Assembly (NCBI RefSeq): GCF_036323735.1
Contig: NC_086021.1
Location: 126,606,476-126,670,475 of the forward strand
Direction of reading: 5' to 3'
From: Rattus norvegicus
Taxonomy: Eukaryota > Chordata > Mammalia > Rodentia > Muridae
DNA: 64,000 nucleotides
Below the pieces are notes generated by a model. The model was not told where the DNA came from. It did no database searches and saw only the letters and a program-made list of their open reading frames with translations. Position 1 is the first letter of the stretch. The number at the start of each line of letters is the position of its first letter. A program made the position numbers and the translations under genes. Positions 54,378 through 64,000 of this stretch are shown here, in pieces.

Positions 54378-55489
54378 CAGGTAAATTGTGCAATAAGTGT
54401 CATATTAAAAATCATAAGAACACTATTTCTAAAAGTTAGTCATGAGCCACTACATAAAAGTTGTCGACATGAAGCATAACAAGAAATGTTTAGTATCTGG
54501 GTCCCACAAGGACAGAATACACTGAGGTTGTCCTCTGAACCCCACCTCTAACAATAAAATAAGTTAAACCAGAAAATTTAAAAGTTACAGTCTGCCCCAT
54601 GTGTCAGTTTAATCTCTATGCGTTGGAGGCAACCTAGACTAATAGGCCAGCACAGCCAGGACTACACAGAGATCTATCTCAAAACAAAACAGTTACAGTC
54701 ACAGACGCTGGAGAAGAAAGCTCGGCAGTAGAGCAAGGACTGCTTTTCCAGAGAGCTGAGCTGTGTTCCAAGCACCTACATCTTCACAACCCCATAACTG
54801 CAGTTCCAGGGGAATCTAACCCCTCACTTTCTTGGGCCCCTGCATTCAAACATGCCCATGTCCACATACCCACACTTGGTGGTGTGATGTTTTATAAAGG
54901 GCAAAATACATCCACTATATTTATTTTGGTCACTGTAAAAAGGCACATGTTATTTCATGTTGGTTTGTATTCAATAAAGGTGACTTTGTAAATTATGAAT
55001 AAATTATGAGTAAATAAAACAGATCAAATAATGTAGCAAAAAGAAAAGAACCCTCATCTACCTTCCTTCTCTTTCCACTGTTAGCACTCAAGAGCTTTTG
55101 CTTTTTTTAAAAATCACTATTGCTTGAGTCAGCCCCACTCCCTGAAGCTCTAACTTCCTCCCACACTTCTTTCATGTATAGTTAACTTCATTCAAAGCTC
55201 ATGGACTTTATATGTGTTTGTCAAGGGATGGCAGCTGGGCGGTGGTGGCATAGCACTCAGGAAGCAGAAACAGGCAGATCTCTGCTCAAGGCCAGTCACA
55301 ATAAACAGATATATAGACAAACAGGGAGATCAATAAATGAAAGCCTGTTGTATGTCAAAGATGAAAGTGAGTCTTAGGAGTATAACACCAAGACAGACAG
55401 ACAATATGATCCTGCATTGAAAAGCCTACAGACATCTGAAGGAGCAGTTACAATAGATGGTAACAGACATGCCTTGATGAGAGAACACA

Positions 55490-56105
55490 GGAGCCATGGG
55501 AAGGAAAGTTCACATATTACTACAGGAGCCATGGGAAGGAGAGCTCACACATGACACAAGAGTCATGGGAAGGAGAGCTCACACATGACACAAGAGTCAT
55601 GGGAAGGAGAGCTCACACATGGCCACAGGACCAATGGGAAGGAGAGCTCATACATGGCCACAGGAGACATGGGGAGGAGAGCTCACACATGACCACAGGA
55701 CCAATGGGAGGAGAGCTCACACATGACCACAGGAGCCATGGGAAGGAGAGATCACACATGGCCACAAGAGCCATGGGGAGGAGAGCTCACACATGACCAC
55801 AGGAGCCATGGGAAGGAGAGATCACACATGGCCACAAGAGCCATGGGGAGGAGAGCTCACACATGACCACAAGAGCCATGGGGAGGAGAGCTCACACATG
55901 GCCACAAGAGCCATGGGGAGGAGAGCTCACACATGACCACAGGAGCCATGGGAAGGAGAGATCACACATGGCCACAGGAGCCATGGGAAGGAGAGCTCAC
56001 ACATGACACAAGAGTCATGGGAAGGAGAGCTCACACATGACCACAGGACCAATGGGAAGGAGAGCTCACACATGACCACAGGACCAATGAGAAGGAAAGC
56101 TCACC
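55490..56105. repeat. Minisatellite, 34-35-bp unit, about 17-18 copies
   Basis: Unit of the form 'CCATGGGAAGGAGAGCTCAC' plus 'ACATGACCACAGGAG'. Variants combine a/g at 'ggaagg/gggagg', 'agctc/agatc', 'gacc/ggcc/gac-' and 'aggag/aagag/aggacc'. Some neighbouring unit pairs are duplicated together (about 55738-55850), so a higher-order period near 70 bp is also visible. The open frame across part of it reflects the repeat, not a gene. Confidence 0.95.
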
Positions 56106-56436
56106 AACCCAGGGCTCAAAGATTCCTGGAAGAAGCCATCTCTGAAATCTGGAACATACGAAATAACTAGATACTGGGTAGTTCTGTCAGTGGAGTGCTT
56201 GCCTACCATGTACAAAGTCCTAGGGGTGGGGAGAAAAAAAAAATTAAAAAAAAAAATTAAAAAAAAAACAAAGTCCTAGACTAAGGCCTCAGGACCGGCA
56301 TAAACCCAGAATACACTTGTAACCCCAGCACTGGGGAGAGAAACATAAGATCACACCCTTGGCTACTAAATGTGAGATGATGCCCTGTCAAATAAATAAA
56401 CAAATAAATAAATAATTTAATTAATTAGTTAATAGA

Positions 56437-56950
56437 AGTGGGAGTTTCTGGTTTCACTGGAGACCCAGTTTCATTATGTGATGTTTTTCTGGAAACTGTC
56501 TTGTGAGAGGATGTTTTGCTGAGAACAGACATTGTGGTATTTCTTTGGAAGCTGTCTGGTAAAAGGTCATGTAATGTTTTGCTAGAGCAGATGTGTGAAA
56601 GGACTCATGATATTTGGGAAGAGTATAAGTATAATCCAACTGACAGATGCTCTGGCATTGATTCAACTTGCTTTCTTCACTGATCTCTGCTTGTCATAAC
56701 CTCATAGAGAGGAACACACCAAAGAACTTCTTGTTGTGTTCTGGCTGAATCTTGCCACCTCAGCAGAGCCTCGAGGTTTCTTCTAGATTGAGCTGCTAGT
56801 GCTGATTCCTGTTGGTGTTTTGCTAGTAGACTGGACTACAGACAATAAAGATTAGACTCCCCCAAGGAACTACTTCTAAACAGGTCCACATCCCCCTTAT
56901 CCTATTAGCCAGCTTCCTCCCCTACCTTTGGTCAGTGGGCTATAAGGGAG
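56437..56950 (+). mobile_element. LTR-like repeat, family B copy 1
   Basis: 'gatgttttgctgagaacagaca', 'ttgctagagcagatgtgtgaaaggactcatga', 'ctctggcattgattcaact' and 'ggaactacttctaaacaggtccacatccccc' recur in order in 62145-62950. Degenerate internal units of about 30 bp are visible. Confidence 0.7.
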
Positions 56951-57220
56951 GTTGAAGCATTTAAGAACCCTTAAGAAAAATATAAGCCTACAATAAGTAA
57001 ACAGACAAACAAATAAACGTCACCAAATCTTGATGCTTAGGGTCAGGAGTGAGTGGTAAGCATTAGATTATTCTCATAATGTAGTTAACTAGAAAACCAC
57101 CCAAAATATACAGTCAGATGTGAGAGCACACACTTGGTCTCAGCACTTGGGAAAGTGAGGCAGAAAACTGGTGAAAGCTTTAAACTAGCCTGGGCTACAT
57201 GTCAAGTAACAGGACAGCCA

Positions 57221-57223
57221 GGG

Positions 57224-57262
<39 letters not shown>
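57221..57262. repeat. (CA)n microsatellite
   Basis: About 21 CA units followed by 'cggggcgggggtgg'. Confidence 0.95.
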
Positions 57263-57265
<3 letters not shown>

Positions 57266-58421
57266 GGCGGGGGTGGAGAAAGAGAAAGAGAAACACACAA
57301 GCAGCCAAGGTCAGTCTTGCAGTATATACCTTTGACCCCAGCATCCAGTAAGCAGAGCCAGATTGATCTCTCCTGGGTTCTAGGCCAGCCTACTCTACAT
57401 AATGAATTCTAGATTAGCCAATGCTATACAATGCTCCCCCTACTGGGGAGGGCTCAGCAGATGAAGGCACTTACCACAGATTCCATAGTGGGAGAAGAAA
57501 ACCAATTCTCTGAAAGTCATTCTTTGATATCTACATGTGCATAATGACACACTGAGACACAAATCACACAATAATAAATTTCAGGAAAATGAAAACCAGC
57601 GGGTGTGGTGGACCATGCTGCCTGTAATCCCAGCACTCAAGAGTCAAGGCAGGAAAATCAGAAGTTCAAGGTCATCCCGGGCTACATAGAAGGTTTGAAA
57701 CTAGCCTGGCTACAGGAGACTGTTTCAAATACTACAAGAGGTGGGAGGCTGGAGAGATAACATCTACAGTGCTTGCTACATATGCGTGAGGACCTGAGGC
57801 AAATTCTCAGTATCCACATCAAAAGATGGCCTGTGTCAAGTGTCTGTAATCCCAGAGGCAAGGCAGAGCTAGGAGTATGCCTGGAACTGGCTGGTCTGCT
57901 AGTCTTGCTTACAAACCAGCAAGCCCTGAGTTCCAGGGAGTGACCCTGTCTCAAACATACAAGGTGTGGACAGGGCCAGAAAGATGTCTCAATGGTCAGG
58001 GGCCCACATCAGGCAGCTCACAAGCTTCTGTAACTCCAGGATCCCTCACTTTCTCAGCATAGACACTGCCCGCCTGTGCTAAGTGAGATGGATGAAGGTA
58101 AAACGATCCTACACATAAAATAGAAACAAATGTCTTAAATGTGTTCATTTTCTTTTATGTGTATAAGTGTTTTGCTTGCATGTATGTGTGTGTCAGAAGA
58201 GTGTCTGTGGCTGACAGAGAGTGTGCCACATCCCCTGGAACTGGAGTTATGGATGGTTGTAAGCAACCACGTGAGTGCTGGGAACTGAACCTGGGTCCTG
58301 TAATAACAAGAAGTGAGCCTAAACTTGGCTATCTCTCCAGTCACAAAAAAATGTAATTTAACAAAGAGTAGACAGCTCCTGAGGAGAGACATCTGAAGTT
58401 GACCTATAGTTGACGTGAGTG

Positions 58422-58424
<3 letters not shown>

Positions 58425-58468
<44 letters not shown>
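58425..58468. repeat. (CA)n microsatellite
   Basis: About 22 CA units followed by AAT-type repeats. Confidence 0.95.
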
Positions 58469-58469
<1 letters not shown>

Positions 58470-58621
58470 AATAATAATAAATTAATAATAGAATAAAATG
58501 TGAGGCATGGATATACATACCTGTTATCCCAATATTTGGGCTAAAACAGGAAGTCAGCCTGAGCTTCATCCCTCCCAGGGCATTTTGGGCTACAGAAGGA
58601 GACACTGTTTCAAAAAAACAG

Positions 58622-58800
58622 GTGGCTGGAGAGCACCTGGATTAGAGCAGTAGCTGCTCTTCCAATGGATCTGGGGTCAATTCCCAGCACCCACATGGTG
58701 GCTCACAACTGTTTGTGACTCCAGTTCCAGGAAATCCAACAACATTGCCGGGTTCTTCGGGTGCCAGACAGAAACATTCGCACATATAAAATAATATTTA
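58622..58800 (+). mobile_element. B2/B3-like SINE
   Basis: 'gtggctggagagcacctggattagagcagtagctgctcttcc' to 'gcacatataaaataatatttaaaaa'. Confidence 0.8.
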
Positions 58801-59003
58801 AAAAAAGAAGTAGCATTTCCAGACATCGGACAATAGGAACTTGGGGCTATAAACCAAGAAAGAATAGAAACGAGTAAGCAGCATCCTTCCTGGCTTGTGT
58901 ATCCCCGGCTCCTGCTTCCAGGATCCTGCCATTTGGCTTCCCATCCTGACTTCCTTTGAGAATGAAGGGTGATGTGAAAGTGTAAGCCAAATAAACCCTT
59001 TCC

Positions 59004-59122
59004 GGGGTTGGGGATTTAGCTCAGCGGTAGAGCGCTTGCCTAGGAAGCGCAAGGCCCTGGGTTCGGTCCCCAGCTCCGAAAAAAAGAACCAAAAATAAAT
59101 AAATAAATTAATTTAAAAAAAA
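59004..59122 (+). mobile_element. ID SINE
   Basis: Consensus ID ('cagcggtagagcgcttgcctaggaag') with an (AAAT)n/A tail, inserted after 'gtgtaagccaaataaaccctttcc', the end of another rodent repeat. Confidence 0.94.
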
Positions 59123-59969
59123 AAGAAAGAATAGAAACAAGAGATTTCTCTCCAGAAGCAACTGTAGATCCCAAAGGCCAGAAGACCCAAGTGATGTCAC
59201 AGAAGCCATGTGACAGAGATCAGCCCTGGAGAAGGTGGAGGTAGCTAGAAGTCACTGGTCTGATTTCTGGGAAGGACAGTTATGGTCAGCAGAGGAGGCA
59301 CTCTTGAGTTTGGGCTGAGCGCTACAATGGACGTTCAGGACCAACTAGAGGGCTAAAGGCACGGAGGTGGGCTGTTCTCACACCTAGTCCAGGACTGGAC
59401 ACGAGTCAAGTCTGAGCAATGAGCTGAACAGTTACTGTTGAGCAGGAACTCAATGGAGACCTCAGAAAGGTCATTCTACACTGGGAGCACCAATGAATCC
59501 CTGGATTAAAGGCAACTTTGGACTAGTCCAACAAAGTTTAGGAAAAAAGTCTCAGATCCACAAGTAATACCACCAAATAAAACAAAACCCAACACTCCTC
59601 GAACTCCTTGAACAAAGTTTCGTTTTGTTTGTTTTTGGTGTTTTGTTGTCGCTGTTGGGTTTTTATTACAGCTACCTTGGCTCAGGTACCTTGGCTCAGA
59701 TATTAAGACCACACTAGGCAGCTCAGAACTGCCCATAACTCTAGCTCAGGGGATTTGATGTCTCCGGCCTGTAAGGTTGTCCCCAGCACTCATGTACACA
59801 TACTCACACAAAGACATGTACACAAGTAAGAATAAAAAATGAATCTTAAAACATTCCCAGTTACTTAACATTCAATTCACAATGTCCACAACCCAATCAC
59901 GTTGGATACAAGTCAGTGATGGAGTACTTAAAAAGCATGGGAGAGAAGGCCTGAGCTTATTTCCAACAC

Positions 59970-60211
59970 CACACACACACAGACACACACACAAATACAC
60001 ACACAGACACACACACATTCACATATATGTACACACACTTACACATACATACAGAGACACCCAAACACAACACACACACACAAACACGAATGCAGACACA
60101 CACAAACACACACACATACACACAGACATACACAAACAAAATATACAGACACACAGAGACACACAAACACAAACACACATACAGACACACATAAACACAC
60201 ATAGACACACA

Positions 60212-60268
<57 letters not shown>
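59970..60268. repeat. Compound CA-rich repeat, about 300 bp
   Basis: Interrupted CACA/CAGA/CAAA/CATA units to about 60209, then more than 25 pure CA units. Alternating purine-pyrimidine over this length favours Z-DNA and length instability. Confidence 0.96.
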
Positions 60269-60273
<5 letters not shown>

Positions 60274-60650
60274 GAGATAAGACAGACCACTAATCTCAGA
60301 AATGGCAGACATCATGGAGTTTCTAGGTAGGGAAACAAGAAAAATAGAAGATAAGAAATCCAACTGAAGTCTAGCCGTGTAGTACACTCTTGGAATGTTA
60401 GCACTCAGAAAGGCTGAGGCAGGAGAATCAGAAATTCAAAGCCCATCAGGAAAATTTAGTAATCCCCTGTCTCAAAATCAAGAGTAAAGGACTGGCCAAA
60501 GGGGTGTGGAGAAATGCAGCTGAGGTGGTAGGGTGCTTGCCTGGCACGCACAGGCTCTGGGTTTAGCCCAAGTACCTCATAAACCAGGCATGGGGACACA
60601 GGCTGCACCTAGCACCTAGGAGCTGTGTGAAGGGTTAAGAGTTCAAGGCC

Positions 60651-60754
60651 GGGGCTGGGGATTTAGCTCAGTGGTAGAGCGCTTACCTAGCAAGCGCAAG
60701 GCCCTGGGTTCGGTCCCCAGCTCCGAAAAAAAGAACCAAAAAAAAAAAAAAAAA
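60651..60754 (+). mobile_element. ID SINE with target duplication
   Basis: AAGAGTTCAAGGCC at 60637-60650 and 60755-60768 flanks a consensus ID. Confidence 0.97.
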
Positions 60755-60976
60755 AAGAGTTCAAGGCCATTCTCAGTTCCATAGAGAGTTTGAAGCCAGT
60801 CTTGGCTACATTATATCCTATCTTAAGAAAACAACATAACAACAACAAAACCCAGACAGACTGACTGACAGATTGACAAAAAATAGATGGATTAAATGGA
60901 TGGAACTTAGCAGTAAAGGTCTTGTTTTGTCTCCTATACAGGAGGTTCTGAGTTTAATCTCCAGTATGTTCCATAG

Positions 60977-60984
<8 letters not shown>

Positions 60985-61027
<43 letters not shown>
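60985..61027. repeat. (AAT)n microsatellite
   Basis: About 14 AAT units. Confidence 0.95.
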
Positions 61028-61030
<3 letters not shown>

Positions 61031-61045
61031 CCTATAAAACGGTTT

Positions 61046-61190
61046 GGTGTGGTGGCACATGCCTATAACCCCAGCACTCAGGAAGCAGAAGCAGGAACAT
61101 TGCTGAAAGTTTGAGGCCAGCCTGAGCTACATAGTGAATTCTAGGCCAACCAGGGCTACACAGCAAGACTCTGTCTCAAAACACCAAAAA
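61046..61190 (+). mobile_element. B1 SINE
   Basis: 'ttggtgtggtggcacatgcctataaccccagcactcagg' to 'gactctgtctc', then an A-rich tail. Confidence 0.92.
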
Positions 61191-61211
61191 TAAAAATAAA
61201 AGAGGCATGGA

Positions 61212-61310
61212 GGGGTTGGGGATTTAGCTCAGTGGTAGAGCGCTTGCCTAGCAAGCGCAAGGCCCTGGGTTCGGTCCCCAGCTCCGAAAAAAAGAAAAAA
61301 GAAAAAAAAA
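61212..61310 (+). mobile_element. ID SINE with target duplication
   Basis: AAGAGGCATGGA at 61200-61211 and 61311-61322 flanks a consensus ID. Confidence 0.97.
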
Positions 61311-62101
61311 AAGAGGCATGGAAAGCCTCTAGAAGTCATCATGTTTTAAATAAAAGCTTTATCTGATGGAGTTAACAGCATATTTAATCCTGCAAGAAAA
61401 TGGTTAGAGCAGCAGCCCAGGGTGTGGCCGCAGAGGGGGAGGTAGAACAGAGCCTTGGCCTGCCCACCATTCATCATCTAACACTTGTGGGTCAGAATCT
61501 CAGAGGGCAGGGCAGAGCCAGGGCAAGGGGGTCCATGCCGTAAGGCCAGCTATCCTGAAGTCTCGATTTCAAGGCTAGTTTAGGCTATATGCAAGATCTG
61601 TCTCAAAACTAACAAAATCGCTGTAAAGAGAGGACTCGGGGGCCATGACGGTGGCCAAATGGGTGGAGGCGCTTGCAGCCCAAACCTGACCACCTGAGTT
61701 TGATCCCTGGAACCCACATAAAAATGGGGGAGAAAGCCAACTTCACCAGGTGGTCCCCTCTACACACTGTGGCACAAACTCCCGCATTTATCTATCATGT
61801 GCGCACACATCCATACAATTTTTTTAAAAGTTTGTTTGCTTTTATAAAAATGACTCCTGACCCCCAAACCATTACTATCCCGTTTATGTATCTAATGAAT
61901 GCTGAACACGACTGGTGTTACAGTAAAACGTTGGTAATAGAGGACTGCATCACAGACCCAATAGTTCTTTCAAATCTCCTCATCCCTGGTGCCAGGGTCT
62001 TGCACATGCTAAGCACATGCTCTACCATGGAGCTCCACCCTCAGTCCTTCGCATATGTTTTGGAATTCCCAGAGAATAACAGCCCTGAAATGGAAACGTT
62101 A

Positions 62102-62105
<4 letters not shown>

Positions 62106-62139
<34 letters not shown>
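62106..62139. repeat. Poly(T) run
   Basis: About 34 consecutive T, adjoining the left end of the LTR-like repeat. Confidence 0.95.
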
Positions 62140-62140
<1 letters not shown>

Positions 62141-62144
62141 GAAA

Positions 62145-62950
62145 GTTGGTTGTGTCAGATGGTGCACTGCTGGGGCAGACGCGTGAAGGAGTGTTTTCCT
62201 GAAGCAGACACAGGTGAGATGTTTTGCTAGGGCAGACACATGAAGGAACATTTGGCTGAAGCAGACACAGGGAAAAGGTTGCTTTGCTAAAGCAAACATG
62301 TAAAAGGACGCATGATGTTAAGAAGGACCAACAGACAGCGGATGACGCTAGATGGCATTGATATACCTTAACGGTCACCCTTTGTCATGAATTCATAGAA
62401 AGAAATGCACCAAAAAGCTGTTCTGGCAGCTTCCTCAGACTCGGGCCGATTGGCAGGGTGATTTCAACTGAATCAGACTCACATGCAGTTTTGCCAAATC
62501 AAACAACTTTGCTAACTCACGTGATGAGGCAAGATCCACGGGAGGACCCGTGATGATTGGCGGGTGTATAAATAGCGGGTGTATAAATCAGTGTCCCAGT
62601 GGACACTGATGGGGCGTGCATGGCTAACTCTGCAACACATCATTGTTCTCACGTCTTCACTGATCTTAACTTCATTGACAGAAGCACAGCAGAAAGCTTC
62701 TCCTGGCGGCCCTGCTGGCTCTCGTCACTCTGCTGACTTGGGCCAATTTGGCTGAGGCCTGGCAGTTTCTGCTGACTCGTGTTTGCTACCCTGACTCTAC
62801 TGAACTGGACTGGTGGGATATCCTGACAACACAGATCGAATTTGCTCCAAAGAACAATTTCTAAACAGGTCCACTTCCCCCATGTCCTAATAACCATCCT
62901 TTTCCACTGCCTCTGTGGGTGGTGGGCTGGAAGGAGGTTAAAGTATTTAA
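62145..62950 (+). mobile_element. LTR-like repeat, family B copy 2
   Basis: Contains four or five degenerate tandem units of the type 'ttttgctagggcagacacatgaaggaa', then 'gatggcattgatat', 'gaaagaaatgcaccaaaaag', and the shared end 'gaacaatttctaaacaggtccacttccccc'. TATAAA occurs twice near 62567-62587 in a short tandem duplication, an LTR-promoter-like layout. Confidence 0.7.
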
Positions 62951-62971
62951 GCTGTTACATGGAGCAGTCTT

Positions 62972-63169
62972 CTTCTTTTTTTTTTTTTTTTTAAAGATTT
63001 ATTCATTTATTAAATACAAGTACACTGTAGCTGTCTTCAGATACGCCAGAAGAGGGCATCAGATCTCATTACAGATGGTTGTGAGCCACCATGTGGTTGC
63101 TGGGAATTGAACTCAGGACCTCTGGAAGAGCAGTCGGGTGCTCTTAACCGCTGAGACATCTCTCCAGCC
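62972..63169 (-). mobile_element. B2 SINE with target duplication
   Basis: CATGGAGCAGTCTT at 62958-62971 and 63170-63183 flanks a minus-strand B2. Confidence 0.96.
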
Positions 63170-64000
63170 CATGGAGCAGTCTTTTGCCAGCCATTGCTTG
63201 ATTTTAAACCTCTCTCATCTCAGTCTAACCCAGACCATGGAGACTAGCAATGGAGAACAGCCCAGATGAGCTAACCATGTCTCGTTCATTGACAATACTT
63301 GGGGTGTTGTTGTTCTTGTTTGAGACAGGGTCTCACTATATAGAAAATACAAAAATCTGTCTCCCTGTGTCTGCTCCTTGATTGCTGAAATTAAAGGCAT
63401 GCACCACCATGTCCAACAATACTTTTTAAAAAATTATTATTGCGTGATGGGGGAGTGCAATGGTCAGAGAACAACGCTGTGGAGTTGGTTTTCTCCATCC
63501 ACCTTTACACGGGTGCAAGGGATCAAACTCAGGTCATCAGGCTAGTGTGGCAGTCACCATCACCTGCTGAGTCGTCTCAGTGGCCCCCAAAATACTTTCG
63601 ATTTACTTACATATTTTGTGATCCTCAGATTGGAACTGAGGTCTCCCACATGCTGGGCTACTGCCCTGCACTGAGCTATATTCCCAGTTCTTTTCGTATT
63701 TTTATTTCAAGATGGCGTCTCACTAAATTGCTCAAGCTAGCCTTGAGCCTGTAATACCTCCCCGTCAGCCTCCTCAGTAACTGACTTTGCAGGCCTGTGC
63801 CGCCAGATATGACAACCACACATTTTAAAAATGTAGTAAGTTGTTGTTTTAAAATGTAACTGCCTCAGCAGGAGTGTGTTCCAGCTGTCAGCAGGAAAAT
63901 CCAGCATCGTAGAATTATAGAAGTTCACTCTTGGTGACGTGTCCCTGCTGATACGCACATTAACTTTAATGCAGCACTTGGCTGGCAGAAGCAGTGCTCT

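Larger units (their letters stand above)
53254..64000. other. Presumed Ppp1r14d intron 1, repeat-filled
   Basis: No coding exon was recognised in 10.7 kb. The region holds SINEs, microsatellites, a minisatellite and two copies of an LTR-like repeat, listed separately. The intron reading is an inference from the missing exon 1. Confidence 0.6.

Noticed and set aside
55551..55796. 81-codon frame with repeating 'HGKERSHM'-type residues
   Set aside because: It follows the 35-bp minisatellite and is open only because stops are rare in the unit. A 35-bp unit cannot keep one frame from copy to copy.
55490..56105. CRISPR-like array of near-identical units
   Set aside because: Units abut without unique spacers and the genome is mammalian; it is a minisatellite.
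59882..60387. Several overlapping frames of 80-130 codons on both strands (poly His-Thr or Val-Cys)
   Set aside because: They are translations of the CA repeat in different frames.

Overview
The window is mammalian nuclear DNA, almost certainly from rat (Rattus norvegicus). About sixteen near-identical tRNA-derived ID SINEs, mostly with A-rich tails and several with clear target-site duplications, point to rat. B1, B2 and B3-type SINEs, rodent LTR pieces and long CA/GT microsatellites support this. The gene order matches human 15q15.1, so I infer the syntenic rat segment (rat chromosome 3, from memory).

Layout. 1-2439: repeats and unassigned sequence. 2440-2805: processed Rpl35a pseudogene. 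5457-9115 (+): Gchfr, three coding exons, complete 84-residue protein. 9633-43066 (-): Dnajc17, eleven coding exons, 303 residues. Its intron 10 contains, on the opposite strand, the single-coding-exon homologue of human C15orf62 (12065-12592, 175 residues). 43067-43432: GC-rich bidirectional promoter. 43433-51016 (+): Zfyve19, eleven coding exons, about 393 residues. 52669-53253 (-): the last three coding exons of Ppp1r14d. Its first exon is not seen and probably lies beyond the right edge, so most of 53254-64000 is read as its intron 1, filled with SINEs, LTR pieces and a 35-bp minisatellite.

Orientation. Gchfr and Dnajc17 converge, with polyadenylation signals about 155 bp apart. Dnajc17 and Zfyve19 diverge from one promoter. 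Zfyve19 and Ppp1r14d converge. The genes are unrelated in function: Gchfr controls tetrahydrobiopterin synthesis, Dnajc17 is a nuclear J-protein with an RRM, Zfyve19 (ANCHR) acts in the abscission checkpoint, and Ppp1r14d inhibits protein phosphatase 1. The arrangement is conserved neighbourhood, not a pathway.

Exon boundaries were set by translating across GT-AG (once GC-AG) junctions and checking phase; every exon keeps frame. Family assignments rest on remembered protein sequences, not on a search. I found no wholly new biological system. The most useful leads are an FYVE-only Zfyve19 isoform ending in intron 3, a GC-AG intron 1, a ZNF143-type promoter motif that is also the start of an upstream ORF, and five CAGGTG E-boxes spaced 10/11/10/11 bp in Gchfr intron 2.
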